A stretch of 64,000 nucleotides of DNA from positions 373,354 through 437,353 of the forward strand of contig RKQB01000002.1 in the NCBI GenBank assembly GCA_003797895.1, written 5' to 3'. The notes below the pieces were generated by a model. That model was not told the origin of the DNA and made no database searches. It saw only the letters and a list, made by a program, of their open reading frames with translations. Positions 29,411-38,801 of the stretch are shown here, one piece after another. Position numbers and translations under genes: made by a program. The first letter of the stretch is position 1, and every line of letters starts with the position of its first letter. Origin of the DNA: Cyclobacteriaceae bacterium YHN15. GTDB taxonomy: Bacteria > Bacteroidota > Bacteroidia > Cytophagales > Cyclobacteriaceae.

Positions 29411-30130
29411 TTGGAATTTCAGCTACCCATCCTATTTGAAGATGATCATTATATAGCCATCAATAAACCTGCTGGTGTATTGGTCCATAGGACTTCAATA
29501 GCTAAAGAAGAGAATGAACTCCTTGCTGTGCAAATTCTTCGGAACCAAATTGGACAGAAAGTATATCCTTTGCATAGAATTGACCGTCCAACATCGGGAG
29601 TGTTGTTATTCGGTAAATCTTCACATGCCGCTGCACTGTTACAGCCTTTATTTACCACAGATCAAGTAAGAAAGTTTTATCTCAGCATCGTAAGGGGATT
29701 TATGCCGGAAAAACATGGCTTTATTGATCAACCATTAAAGAAAAAACTCATAGGTGACTTACAGGAGGCAAAAACAGAATTTTGGAGCCTTGCCCATTCC
29801 GAAATCCCCTATGCTTCTTCTCCAAAATACAATACGAGCAGATATTCTGTGATTCAAGCTTATCCCCATTCCGGAAGAATGCATCAGATCAGAAGACATA
29901 TGGCCCATGCAAGACATTATATCATAGGAGATACGGCTCACGGAGACAACAAACAGAATAATTTCTTTAGAAAACAATTTGGTTTACAGAACATGTTGCT
30001 ACATGCCTGGAAACTGGAGTTTAGACATCCGGTAAGCAAGGAAGATATCAAAATAAAAGCTGCTCTTCCTGAATATTTTAAGGAAATGCTTACTCTACTT
30101 AAACTGGATATAATTGAAATTGATTTCTAG
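29411..30130 (+). CDS. RluA-family pseudouridine synthase (TruC-like)
   Basis: A 239-residue RNA pseudouridine synthase. The catalytic Asp is D58 in HRIDRPTSG. YEDDHYIAINKP-type entry motif is seen as FEDDHYIAINKPAG (9-22), and SGRMHQIRRHMAH follows near 157. There is no S4 domain, and the length fits TruC, which makes pseudouridine 65 in tRNA-Asp; another RNA target is possible. The start is a TTG at 29411, because an in-frame stop lies at 29402 and no ATG is available before the conserved N-terminus. Linked to mnmA. Confidence 0.87.
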   Translation: MEFQLPILFEDDHYIAINKPAGVLVHRTSIAKEENELLAVQILRNQIGQKVYPLHRIDRPTSGVLLFGKSSHAAALLQPLFTTDQVRKFYLSIVRGFMPEKHGFIDQPLKKKLIGDLQEAKTEFWSLAHSEIPYASSPKYNTSRYSVIQAYPHSGRMHQIRRHMAHARHYIIGDTAHGDNKQNNFFRKQFGLQNMLLHAWKLEFRHPVSKEDIKIKAALPEYFKEMLTLLKLDIIEIDF

Positions 30131-30340
30131 AACCCTATTAAAGCTAATTTTGTCATGAAAAATATATTTACTTTATAGTCAAAATTGAAAAAAAGATTTT
30201 CAATTTGATTCATAATGTTTTATATAAGCCTGTGAATAAACAAAGTTTTTTATGAAATTGAACAGTTATTGACCTAAGTTATTATAATCTTTGTCATAGG
30301 ATAGTTTTCTATCTATATTGGTTCCATCAACTGTTCGATT

Positions 30341-31828
30341 ATGAAGAAATTAAAATTAATCCTGCTATTATTAACGGTAATATCTTGTTCGCCTGTTATG
30401 GCTCAGGGCGGTAAAAAAGCCATTGAGTCTAATTTCAATGAAAAAGAATCCATTTCCCATTTCCGATACCTGGCTTCAGATGAACTTATGGGGAGAGATC
30501 CTATCCGTCCTGAAATAGATGCTGCAGCGAGGTACATTGCCGAACAATTGTGGAAATATGGAGCTAAAGAAATCGAGGGGGCCCAAGGTTATTACCAACA
30601 CATTCCTTTTCGTTTATCTACTCCTCCATCAAAAGGAGTGGTAAATTTGGGTGACAACACCTTCAACCAAGGGGAAGATCTACTTGTACTGGATGGAGGA
30701 GCAATTTCAGGGAAACATGAATTGATTGTCATGGGTTATGGCCTTGAATCCGATTACGAAGGAAAAGATGTTAACGGAAAAGTGGTAGTTACCAATGTGG
30801 GTGCTCCAAACCGTTTGAGTCCATCGGATCTGTTTTCTATGGGTAGAGAAAAGATTGCCTTGGCTAAATCCAAAGGTGCCATTGCTTTAATAGAAATATA
30901 TAATGTTCCGACTGTTCCATGGAATTTGGTGGCTAATTTTCTTAATAGACCTCAATTGACAATAGATAATACCTCAGGTGGTGAAAGCATTCCATATATT
31001 TGGTTAAAAGACCTTGATAATAGTCAGATAAATGCTATTGGAAGCGGTTCGATCAAGTCCGTTGAGTTTGATGTACAAGGCAAATCCAATAGAAATATTA
31101 TTGGTAAAAACGTGGTTGCCATTATAGAGGGAACAGATACTGCATTGAAGAATGAATACATCATGCTTTCGGCCCATTATGACCATGTAGGGGTAGGAAG
31201 ACCAAATTCAGAAGGAGATTCCATATACAATGGAGCCAGAGACAATGCTGTAGGTACAGTTGCGGTCATCAATGCAGCGCGGTATTTTGCGGAAAACCCA
31301 CCTAAAAGATCAGTTCTACTTTGTGCTTGGACTGCCGAAGAAAAGGGATTATTGGGAAGTGCCTATTTTGCTGAAAATCCTTTAATTCCTCTCAATCAGA
31401 TCATTTTTAATCTTAATATCGATAATGGAGGTTATAATGATACATCTATTGTGACTGTGATAGGCTTGGGAAGAACTTCTGCAGACCCTTTAATTGAAAA
31501 AGCTACTTTGGAGTTTGGTTTAAAAACCATTTCAGATCCTTCTCCTGAACAAGGACTATATGACAGGTCAGATAATGTGAATTTTGCAAGAAAGGGAATA
31601 CCCTCTCCTACTTTCAGTTTAGGTTTCACAGCTTTCGATGATGAAATCACCAAGTATTATCATCAAGCCTCGGACCAAGTAGACAATTTTGATCTTGATT
31701 ATGCGGTGAAGTATTGGAAATCTTACATTCTTTCCGCTGAAAACATTGCCAATTGGGGTGAAAAACCAATATGGAAGGAGGGGGATAAATATGAAGAGGT
31801 AAGTAAGGAGCTTTATGGGATTAAATGA
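30341..31828 (+). CDS. M28-family zinc peptidase, exported (third copy)
   Basis: A 495-residue exported M28 peptidase, more distant from the tandem pair at 8199-11780. The N-terminus (MKKLKLILLLLTVISC, then SPVMAQ) fits either a lipoprotein signal (VISC) or a type I cut after VMA. Catalytic residues are visible: HYDHVGVG, DNAVG, TAEEKGLLGS, NLNIDN and the late His in YYHQASD. A PA-like insert lies at about 100-250. It is monocistronic, with 210 bases upstream free of genes. Confidence 0.88.
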   Translation: MKKLKLILLLLTVISCSPVMAQGGKKAIESNFNEKESISHFRYLASDELMGRDPIRPEIDAAARYIAEQLWKYGAKEIEGAQGYYQHIPFRLSTPPSKGVVNLGDNTFNQGEDLLVLDGGAISGKHELIVMGYGLESDYEGKDVNGKVVVTNVGAPNRLSPSDLFSMGREKIALAKSKGAIALIEIYNVPTVPWNLVANFLNRPQLTIDNTSGGESIPYIWLKDLDNSQINAIGSGSIKSVEFDVQGKSNRNIIGKNVVAIIEGTDTALKNEYIMLSAHYDHVGVGRPNSEGDSIYNGARDNAVGTVAVINAARYFAENPPKRSVLLCAWTAEEKGLLGSAYFAENPLIPLNQIIFNLNIDNGGYNDTSIVTVIGLGRTSADPLIEKATLEFGLKTISDPSPEQGLYDRSDNVNFARKGIPSPTFSLGFTAFDDEITKYYHQASDQVDNFDLDYAVKYWKSYILSAENIANWGEKPIWKEGDKYEEVSKELYGIK

Positions 31829-31880
31829 TATTATTAATTATTGAAAAAACAGGAATATTGTTTTCTTGATTAGAATTAAA

Positions 31881-31942
31881 GAACCATAAAAGTGGACTAC
31901 ATAAACAAAAGACCCTATACTTCTGTGTCCCTTTTATGGTTC
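31881..31942. repeat. Perfect 12-base inverted repeat between convergent genes
   Basis: GAACCATAAAAG (31881-31892) and CTTTTATGGTTC (31931-31942) are exact reverse complements around a 38-base loop. The site sits between the 3' ends of the M28 and bile-acid symporter genes. The long loop argues against a simple terminator; a small palindromic mobile remnant or dispersed repeat is possible. Confidence 0.55.
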
Positions 31943-31990
31943 AATTTTATGTTCATATAATTATATTATCCTAACAAATGAATGTCCGGT

Positions 31991-32848
31991 TTAGTGGGCT
32001 TTTTTGTTTGCTAAAAAGATGATCAAGGAAGAGGTCATGAACATGATCAAACTGTAAATGGCTATGGGTATTGTCATCTCAGAATTTTTCAATAAGGTAG
32101 CGGCAATCATAATACCCAATGTACCATTTTGAATACCTGATTCTATGGATATGGTCAGCCGTTGCTTTTTAGGTAATACAAATACTGTGGCAAGGAAGAA
32201 TCCTACAATCAGTGTAAGTATATTGAGGCTTAACATAATGGGGCCAGAAAGAATAAAATATTCCACTATGGAATCCCTTTCCTTCAGAATAGCTGCAAAT
32301 AATACAGCGGCAAAAATTATTGCAGATGCAATTCGTACAGGTTTGTCTGCATTTAATGCCAATTTTGGAAATCTTTTCTTAAGTGCCATTCCAATCGAAA
32401 CTGGAACAATGGTAACTCCCATAATCTGAATAATGGTCTCAAACACAGGAAGCGCCACACTTCCCTCCTCTCCAAAGAAATTGATAGCAAAATTCACAAT
32501 CAATGGAATCGTCAATATGGTAATTAAAGAGCTGATGGCCGTAAGACTGATGGAAAGTGCAATATCACCTTTGGAAAGATGGGTGATTAGGTTGGAAGTA
32601 GCCCCTCCTGGGCAGGCGGCCAGAATCATAATACCCACTGCCATAGCCCCAGACAAACCAAAAAGTTGAACCAATGCAAACCCAAAAACAGGCAATAAGA
32701 TAAGTTGGTTGGTCAATCCAACGATAATGGCTTTCGGAAAAACAAGGATGTTTTTAAAATCCTTAACTGTAAGAGATAAACCCATACCCAACATGATAAA
32801 GGCGAGGGCCAGAGGAAGAAAAACAGCAGTCAGAACACTATCTTGCAT
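31991..32848 (-). CDS. Bile acid:sodium symporter family transporter
   Basis: Inner-membrane protein of 285 residues with about nine to ten helices, of the BASS/ASBT superfamily. Family landmarks are MLGMGLSLTVKDF near residue 20, the AACPGGATSNLITHLSKGD crossover at about 81-99 and the GIQNGTLG motif at about 238-245. Bacterial members carry diverse organic acids with sodium; a bile acid substrate is unlikely for a free-living host. It is 25 bases downstream of the ceramidase-like gene, so co-transcription is likely. Confidence 0.88.
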   Translation of the reverse strand: MQDSVLTAVFLPLALAFIMLGMGLSLTVKDFKNILVFPKAIIVGLTNQLILLPVFGFALVQLFGLSGAMAVGIMILAACPGGATSNLITHLSKGDIALSISLTAISSLITILTIPLIVNFAINFFGEEGSVALPVFETIIQIMGVTIVPVSIGMALKKRFPKLALNADKPVRIASAIIFAAVLFAAILKERDSIVEYFILSGPIMLSLNILTLIVGFFLATVFVLPKKQRLTISIESGIQNGTLGIMIAATLLKNSEMTIPIAIYSLIMFMTSSLIIFLANKKAH

Positions 32849-32873
32849 GGTTAGGTGGATTTTTAGTAATTCA

Positions 32874-34445
32874 TCATTTCTCTAAACTTATATTAATTTC
32901 ATTCAATAATTTCATCACTTCCGAATGGATGACAGGTGCCGTTTCAGGTCCTAATGAATTGATTTCACCATATGGCCTTTCTGTCCTGCCATAAGTGAAA
33001 GGAGGATTTTCATCCCATTGGCTTTTAGGAACAATATAACCGATCATGTCATTGGACATGCCACTGAAAAACTTAAATGATCCGGGCATTAGACTTCGGA
33101 TTGCAGGAATTTCCACTGGTTGAATATTGAAATCAGCCCCTTCCGGATTTTCAATTCCTCCATTTAGAATTTCAGGGTATAGCTCTCCTGGCACATGAAC
33201 AAAAGAAGCCGGCCCCAATCTCCAGGCAGCAACTTCAGATCGTATTTTTCCCCATTTTACAAAGCCTCTGTCAAAAATACCCATCCAGGCCCCTATTCGG
33301 AATAATTTATTATCCAAGGCCAATTCAATACTTTGGGCATTTACTCCCATTTCGGCTTGCTCCACCACAAGAACATCGTCTGATTTCAGTAGTTCAAGGC
33401 TAATCTTTGCCAAAGCCATTCCTTGAGCTTCAATTTTGTTAATACTTGGTTCTTCAAATGCAACTCCTGAATAGGGATGGAAAATCGGTATACTGGGATG
33501 AGTTGTCATTAAACCACCCAAAGCACCGTTCAAAAATATGGCAGTGCCTCCAATGCCTTCCAAAGCCAAAGAATCTCCCCAGAAAATTCCCTCCTCTACA
33601 TATTTTCTGTAGTAATGTGGGAAATCTGAACTTATAAGAGTATTCTTCGACCAAAGAGTTTCCGGATGATTCCCCCAGTTTAAAATAGTTCCCAAAGTCC
33701 TATTATTTGTTGGACTAATAACCTGCATCAATTTCAAACCTGCATCGAAAACCTGAGGATCACGTGTGTCACCCACCAAAGGCAATGCATCCGTTTCATT
33801 CTCTGCAAACTTAAAATAAGCAGGCTCTAAATTTTCTACCGCATTTTCAACAGATTGAATAATACCATTCATGACATATTCCAAATACTCCGGGTTAACA
33901 CCTCTTTTGAATTCGTTTGGCCCATACATTCCCATCAAATCAGGTGAAGAATGCACATGGGTACTCGAAATAATCAGATAGTCTATATTTATAGAGAGGT
34001 TCAACCTTTTTCTTACTGAAATCACTTCATCATTTCCGAAACTGATCATATCAATGACGCATAATGCCAAACGGAAATCTCCATTATCCAATACCATAGT
34101 TCTGGCCCATAAAGGATCATTCACACCTGAAGCAGGTCTATTTTGATGAAAACCTGCAAGCCATATAGGGTCAAATTTTCCATTTTGATTTAAATCATTA
34201 AAGGAATCACCATCCTTTTCATGAAAGCGGGCATCTCCATTGTTATCTTTCCAGGTATCAAAATCAATTGGGGTGATGTCCACTTTGGAAAAACCTGCCT
34301 TAACTTCTGTAGAATTCGGAGATTTATAGGATATCTCCAAACCATACCCCTTGTGTCTATCCCTAAACTGGTATAAGGTGTAGGCAAAAATTAAAAGTAA
34401 AACCAATCCAAAAAATATAAAAACTCTTTTAAGCCATTTTTTCAT
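32874..34445 (-). CDS. Neutral/alkaline non-lysosomal ceramidase-like protein
   Basis: A 523-residue membrane-anchored protein with one N-terminal helix (about 7-26) and a domain similar to the N-terminal part of neutral ceramidases. Landmarks are AGFSKVDITP (about 50), LIISSTHVHSSPD (about 157-169) and WGNHPETL (about 254), which supply zinc-ligand His residues. An Asp/Asn-rich insert near 65-95 (DGDSFNDLNQNGKFDP) resembles an EF-hand-like calcium loop. True ceramidase activity is plausible because many Bacteroidota make sphingolipids, but it is not proven. Co-directional with the symporter gene. Confidence 0.8.
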   Translation of the reverse strand: MKKWLKRVFIFFGLVLLLIFAYTLYQFRDRHKGYGLEISYKSPNSTEVKAGFSKVDITPIDFDTWKDNNGDARFHEKDGDSFNDLNQNGKFDPIWLAGFHQNRPASGVNDPLWARTMVLDNGDFRLALCVIDMISFGNDEVISVRKRLNLSINIDYLIISSTHVHSSPDLMGMYGPNEFKRGVNPEYLEYVMNGIIQSVENAVENLEPAYFKFAENETDALPLVGDTRDPQVFDAGLKLMQVISPTNNRTLGTILNWGNHPETLWSKNTLISSDFPHYYRKYVEEGIFWGDSLALEGIGGTAIFLNGALGGLMTTHPSIPIFHPYSGVAFEEPSINKIEAQGMALAKISLELLKSDDVLVVEQAEMGVNAQSIELALDNKLFRIGAWMGIFDRGFVKWGKIRSEVAAWRLGPASFVHVPGELYPEILNGGIENPEGADFNIQPVEIPAIRSLMPGSFKFFSGMSNDMIGYIVPKSQWDENPPFTYGRTERPYGEINSLGPETAPVIHSEVMKLLNEINISLEK

Positions 34446-34584
34446 AGAGAATATTTTAAAGAATACTACGCATCAATATAATAATTTATTATTAGTAGAA
34501 AATTAAAATTTAATATGAATATGTACCATGAAAAAATGAAACAAGGTGAAAAGGATTCCGTTTTATTATTTGTTAATTTACTTT

Positions 34585-35178
34585 ATGAAGTCTGCGCTAC
34601 TTATTTTCCTGATCGGTCTTGTTTTTCTAAGTTCCTGTATGGACAGTAACGACCCTGTCCCTAAAGGAACTCAACTTTTGGCAAATACTAATTTGTCAGC
34701 CAATCCAAGCTCAGTGTCTCCTTGGAATGCAGTTTCCTCGCCCGGTTTTGATTTAGGAGTAAGCCAGGAAGTATTCAGGTCTGGGTTTCAGTCTATTTTT
34801 ATTGAAAACCTGGATAGCTTAAATGAAAATGCAGGGACTTGGAGACAGACTTATTCCGGAGTATTGCCCAGGGAAGGAAGGAATTTAATATTAAAAACCC
34901 ATATCAAAGGAGAAGATATTAAACTCAGGGGACCGGGAAGCAATGTGTACATATCAATAAGAGCATTCCCTGTTGAAGACAATAATGGATCAACCATCGG
35001 CAGGTTTGTGACCTCGCAAAACAGGACTTTAGTAAGTGGGTCATTTGATTGGGAACCATTGGAAATTACCCTTTCCAGCGTGCCTGAACAGGTAGATTTC
35101 ATTATTGTCTATCTGGTGATGGGTCCCAGGGTAACGGGTAGAGTATATTTTGATGATATCACACTAACGGTAAAGTAG
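34585..35178 (+). CDS. Hypothetical lipoprotein with carbohydrate-binding-like domain
   Basis: A 197-residue lipoprotein. The start at 34585 gives MKSALLIFLIGLVFLSSCM with lipobox LSSC; the frame extends 13 residues upstream from a GTG, but those residues do not suit a signal peptide. The rest is beta-rich, with SPGFDLGVSQEVFRSG, WRQTYSGVLP and a final GRVYFDDITLTVK, the usual ending of galactose-binding-like (CBM) jelly rolls. The specific family is not recognised. It converges with the acyltransferase gene with a 6-base gap. Confidence 0.7.
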   Translation: MKSALLIFLIGLVFLSSCMDSNDPVPKGTQLLANTNLSANPSSVSPWNAVSSPGFDLGVSQEVFRSGFQSIFIENLDSLNENAGTWRQTYSGVLPREGRNLILKTHIKGEDIKLRGPGSNVYISIRAFPVEDNNGSTIGRFVTSQNRTLVSGSFDWEPLEITLSSVPEQVDFIIVYLVMGPRVTGRVYFDDITLTVK

Positions 35179-35184
35179 CTTAGC

Positions 35185-35745
35185 TCACCGTATCCCCTTT
35201 TCGGGATATTTAGGTGTCACAGTCCTGCCAAAAGCCATCATTTCTTCAATTTGTTCATTCATATTGCCATTAGGATAGATAATAGGACCAATTCCTGCTT
35301 CCTTTTTCTTGTAGTCTAAGTAACCAATCACCACAGGAACATTGGCGCCTAGAGCGATATGATAAAAACCCGTTTTCCATTTAGGCGCATGACTTCTTGT
35401 TCCCTCAGGTGTGACCATTATAACCAATTCTTCGGTTTCTTTAAGCATAGATATCATGGCCTCTGTATAGGTTTGCTTTCGTCCTCCTGGAATTCGACTT
35501 CGGTCGATTGAAATTCCGCCCAAAGATTTGATCAGCCATCCTAAAGGACCGACCATTACTTCTTTCTTTATGGTGAATTTGACAGGGATATCCATCAGAA
35601 AAAATGCTGCTCTAGCATACAGCAAATCCCAGTTGCTGGTATGAGGAATTGCGATTAAAACTGCCTTTTTGAGGTCCTTTGGCCAGCCAATATTCAAGGA
35701 CCAGCCACTGATCCAAAAAACAATTCTGGATAAAAATTTCATCAT
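35185..35745 (-). CDS. Lysophospholipid acyltransferase family protein
   Basis: A 186-residue membrane-associated acyltransferase of the LPLAT (PlsC-like) family. The catalytic HX4D box is HTSNWD (about 34-39), and the glycerol-phosphate-binding motif is PEGTRS (about 113-118). It is shorter than PlsC and resembles small Bacteroidota acyltransferases. The start codon overlaps the patatin stop (ATGA), so translation is coupled. In this operon of lipid enzymes it could re-acylate lysolipids that the patatin protein releases; that link is inference. Confidence 0.88.
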   Translation of the reverse strand: MMKFLSRIVFWISGWSLNIGWPKDLKKAVLIAIPHTSNWDLLYARAAFFLMDIPVKFTIKKEVMVGPLGWLIKSLGGISIDRSRIPGGRKQTYTEAMISMLKETEELVIMVTPEGTRSHAPKWKTGFYHIALGANVPVVIGYLDYKKKEAGIGPIIYPNGNMNEQIEEMMAFGRTVTPKYPEKGIR

Positions 35746-36542
35746 TGCTTTTTCTTTTTTGTTTTAATTGCCAACTCTAAGATACTTTCGTTTTCCTCAA
35801 TATAATGCATGGCAGCTTCATATCCGGCTGTAAATATATCATTTGCCTTTTTGATGTCAAAAACACCATATTTAGCCAAACCCTTTGGTTCAATAAAGTA
35901 ATCACATTTATCTCTTCTACTATACACATTATAGTTCATGGACATGATAACAGTACGCTCTATCAAGTTCTTGAAATTTTTAATATTATGTTCGTCAGGT
36001 AAATGATTACAGTTTACTCCTATCACTACATCACAAAAGCCATCCAATGGCTCTATGGGAAGGTTATTCAGGACTCCTCCATCTATGTAGTAATGCCTGT
36101 CAATGGCAATGGGGTCAAACATGCCGGGAATACAAGAAGAGGCCAAGAGAGGCCGTATCAATTGGCCTTCTGAAAAATATACAGCTTTTGCCCTTCTAAG
36201 GTCGGTGGCAGCAATTGTAAGTGGTAATTTTAAAGCGGCAAATGAATTCTCAGGAAAATATTTCAAATACAATTCCTCTATGTTATCCATTTTCAACAAT
36301 CCAGTCCATGAAATGGCTGGTCTTAAAAATTTGAAATAATTGGTTTTTACGATGACTTCAAAAATTTCATCTGGGCTAAGGCCGGAAGCATAAAGAGCTC
36401 CTGCAATTGCACCTGCACTGCTTCCGCTAACCCGATTTGGGAAAATTCCTTTTATGTTAAGAGCTTTTAAAACACCTAAATGAGCAATTCCTCTTACCCC
36501 TCCTCCTGACAAAGCTATTCCAATTTTTTTTTCAGAGTTCAT
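35742..36542 (-). CDS. Patatin-like phospholipase
   Basis: A 266-residue lipid acyl hydrolase of the patatin/RssA type. The oxyanion loop is SGGGVRG (about 12-18), the nucleophile lies in GSSAG (about 39-43), and the catalytic Asp in DGGVLNNLP (about 153-161), so the Ser-Asp dyad is complete. There is no signal peptide, so it acts in the cytoplasm or on the inner membrane. It overlaps the MBL gene by 11 bases upstream and the acyltransferase gene by 4 bases downstream. Confidence 0.92.
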   Translation of the reverse strand: MNSEKKIGIALSGGGVRGIAHLGVLKALNIKGIFPNRVSGSSAGAIAGALYASGLSPDEIFEVIVKTNYFKFLRPAISWTGLLKMDNIEELYLKYFPENSFAALKLPLTIAATDLRRAKAVYFSEGQLIRPLLASSCIPGMFDPIAIDRHYYIDGGVLNNLPIEPLDGFCDVVIGVNCNHLPDEHNIKNFKNLIERTVIMSMNYNVYSRRDKCDYFIEPKGLAKYGVFDIKKANDIFTAGYEAAMHYIEENESILELAIKTKKKKQ

Positions 36543-37377
36543 ACAAAGAGAAAGTTTGATCCAATCTAACCCCTTTTTCTGTCATTTTTACAGTACAACA
36601 CTCATGCAAAGGGTCATGCTCAAAGAAAATAATATATCCGTTTCTTGCAGCTTCCTCCAGAAAATTCTTCTTTTCTTCCAGCGTTTTCAAAGGTCTGACA
36701 TCATAACCCATTACAAATGGTAATGGAATATGGCTTACAGATGGTATTAGATCCGCTGCAAATACTAGGGTTTGGCCTTTATAATTTATTTTTGGTAGCA
36801 TCTGCTTGTCCGTATGTCCATCCGCAGTAAAAAATTCAAACCCCTCAAAAAATGATTTTTTATTAAGATCCAAAAAGTCCAAATGCCCACTTTCCTGCAT
36901 TGGCAAAATGTTTTCCTTTAAAAATGAGGCTTTTTCTCTGGGATTGGGCTCGGTAGCCCATTGCCAGTGGTCTTTATTGCTCCAATAGGTGGCATTAGGA
37001 AATGTCATTTCTAGTTGTGAAGGGTCATTATGCCTGTATCGTACCCCCCCGCCACAGTGGTCAAAGTGGAGATGGGTCAAAAAATTATCTGTTACATCGT
37101 CAAAAGAGAAACCTTTTTCATTTAGGGATTTTTGAAGACTGTCTTCACCATGAAGGAAGTAATGCGAAAAAAACCTGGCATCCTGCTTATCTCCGATGCC
37201 GTTATCAATCAAAATTAACCTATTGCCTTCTTCTACCAAAAGACAACGCATGGCCCAGGTACATAGATTATTTTCATCGGCAGGATTGGTTTTAGACCAC
37301 AATACTTTTGGGACTACACCAAACATAGCACCTCCGTCAAGTTTAAAAAAACCTGTATTTATGACGTGTAAATTCAT
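36532..37377 (-). CDS. MBL-fold metallo-hydrolase
   Basis: A 281-residue metallo-beta-lactamase-fold hydrolase. The start at 37377 (MNLHVINTGFFKLDGG) precedes the conserved fold; the frame runs 16 residues further upstream. The metal motif is THLHFDHCGG (HxHxDH), with later ligands in TADGHTDKQ and the C-terminal FFEHDPLHE. It resembles the lactonase/RNase Z-like side of the superfamily; the substrate is unknown. First gene of an overlapping three-gene unit with patatin and acyltransferase. Confidence 0.9.
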   Translation of the reverse strand: MNLHVINTGFFKLDGGAMFGVVPKVLWSKTNPADENNLCTWAMRCLLVEEGNRLILIDNGIGDKQDARFFSHYFLHGEDSLQKSLNEKGFSFDDVTDNFLTHLHFDHCGGGVRYRHNDPSQLEMTFPNATYWSNKDHWQWATEPNPREKASFLKENILPMQESGHLDFLDLNKKSFFEGFEFFTADGHTDKQMLPKINYKGQTLVFAADLIPSVSHIPLPFVMGYDVRPLKTLEEKKNFLEEAARNGYIIFFEHDPLHECCTVKMTEKGVRLDQTFSLYEL

Positions 37378-37465
37378 AATCATTGGGTTTAATGAAAAAA
37401 ATCCCATAAAACTTACCACAGCCAAGTAGACCGAAATAAATTTTATGGGAAGTTCATGTTAATTT

Positions 37466-38413
37466 TTATACTTCAAACACACCCATTGAACAGAACTTGT
37501 CAATTCTTTGCTCAATACGTTTTTCAGGTTTGATTCTATCCAATTCTTTAAGGGAATCCAGAATGGTTTGTTTTAAAATTTTCGCCATAGCTTTCATATC
37601 CTTGTGGGCCCCACCCAGTGGTTCCTCAATTATACCATCAACCAGCCCGTTATTTTTCATGTCTATCGCTGTAAGTTTCAAGGCCTCTGCAGCTTGTTCT
37701 TTATAATCCCAGCTTCTCCACAAGATTGAAGAACATGATTCCGGAGAGATTACCGAATACCAGGTATTCTCCAACATGTACACCTTATCACCTATAGCAA
37801 TTCCTAAAGCACCCCCAGAAGCACCTTCACCAATGATGATACAGATGACTGGAACTTTTAACATAAACATTTCTTTTAGGTTTCTTGCAATAGCTTCTCC
37901 TTGCCCTCTTTCTTCAGCCTCAATTCCCGGAAATGCTCCTGGAGTATCAATCAAGGTGACTATAGGCTTTCCAAACTTTTCAGCCATCTTCATCAATCTC
38001 AAAGCTTTACGGTATCCTTCAGGGTTGGCCATTCCAAAGTTTCGCTCCTGCCTTTGCTTGGTGTTCCTGCCTTTTTGCTGACCAATAAACATGATCGTTC
38101 TACCTTCGATATCACCAAGCCCCCCAATCATGGCTTTATCATCCTTTACAGTACGGTCACCATGCAATTCAACAAAGTCATTGGTGATTTCATAAATATA
38201 ATCTAAAGCATATGGCCTTTCAGCATGTCTGGACAGCTGAACCCTTTGCCATCTGGTTAAATTTTGGAAAGTTTCCTTTTTCAAAGTCTGAATTTTTTCT
38301 TCCAAAGACTGAATATCGGTAGCTAAATCTATTTTTTTACCTTTAGCCAATTCTTTCATTTCCTGAAGTTTCAGCTCTAAATCAGCAATTGGTTTTTCGA
38401 ATTCTAATAGCAT
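37466..38413 (-). CDS. accA: Acetyl-CoA carboxylase carboxyltransferase subunit alpha
   Basis: Transfers the carboxyl group from biotin to acetyl-CoA, the committed step of fatty acid synthesis, together with AccD. The start at 38413 ([13 protein letters not shown]) gives 315 residues, the usual size; the frame extends eight residues upstream. Landmarks are a coiled N-terminal region, [17 protein letters not shown], the carboxyltransferase core [20 protein letters not shown] (about 105-124) and [15 protein letters not shown] (about 202-216). accD is not in the window. A TATCTTTG -7 element lies 22 bases upstream. Confidence 0.96.
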   Translation of the reverse strand: MLLEFEKPIADLELKLQEMKELAKGKKIDLATDIQSLEEKIQTLKKETFQNLTRWQRVQLSRHAERPYALDYIYEITNDFVELHGDRTVKDDKAMIGGLGDIEGRTIMFIGQQKGRNTKQRQERNFGMANPEGYRKALRLMKMAEKFGKPIVTLIDTPGAFPGIEAEERGQGEAIARNLKEMFMLKVPVICIIIGEGASGGALGIAIGDKVYMLENTWYSVISPESCSSILWRSWDYKEQAAEALKLTAIDMKNNGLVDGIIEEPLGGAHKDMKAMAKILKQTILDSLKELDRIKPEKRIEQRIDKFCSMGVFEV

Positions 38414-38434
38414 ACTTAGGTGTTTTGACCGAAG

Positions 38435-38442
38435 CAAAGATA
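38435..38442 (-). promoter_or_regulatory. Promoter -7 element of accA
   Basis: On the minus strand this reads TATCTTTG, matching TAnnTTTG, 22 bases before the accA ATG at 38413. The -33 position has no exact TTTG. Confidence 0.5.
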
Positions 38443-38619
38443 AAAATAATATTTCGAAGAAAAATTCTATTTGGGTTTGTTATTGAAATTAAAGGTTTAA
38501 GCCAATTTCAAATTGAAGCATTTTATTCTCTGATTGGGAAAATGAAAGTCATAATCCAAAATTATTTTTCTGAAAATGAAGTAGATACTCATACTGTTGC
38601 TATTTTTTTAATTGGGGTA

Positions 38620-38650
38620 TTTGCAAAAATGCCCTAAATGGCTACCTTTG
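38620..38650 (+). promoter_or_regulatory. Promoter of tRNA-Asp
   Basis: TTTG (38620-38623), 19 bases, then TACCTTTG (38643-38650): an exact match to the Bacteroidota housekeeping promoter. Transcription should start near 38657, about 20 bases before the tRNA. Confidence 0.85.
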
Positions 38651-38676
38651 CATCACTTCAAACGAGAAGGATTAAA

Positions 38677-38750
38677 GGAGTGGTAGTTCAGCTGGTTAGA
38701 ATGCCTGCCTGTCACGCAGGAGGTCGCGGGTTCGAGTCCCGTCCATTCCG
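38677..38750 (+). tRNA. tRNA-Asp (GTC)
   Basis: Complete cloverleaf: acceptor GGAGTGG pairs with CCATTCC (one G-T), D arm GTTC, anticodon stem CCTGC/GCAGG with loop CTGTCAC (anticodon GTC), T arm GCGGG/CCCGT with TTCGAGT. Discriminator G at 38750; CCA is not encoded in full. It has its own promoter and terminator. Confidence 0.96.
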
Positions 38751-38751
38751 C

Positions 38752-38778
38752 AAAACCTCAGTCAAAAGCTGAGGTTTT
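38752..38778 (+). terminator. Terminator of tRNA-Asp
   Basis: AAAACCTCAG pairs with CTGAGGTTTT around loop TCAAAAG and continues into a T-run. It begins two bases after the tRNA end. Confidence 0.88.
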
Positions 38779-38801
38779 TTGTTTTATATAACATATTGCT
38801 T

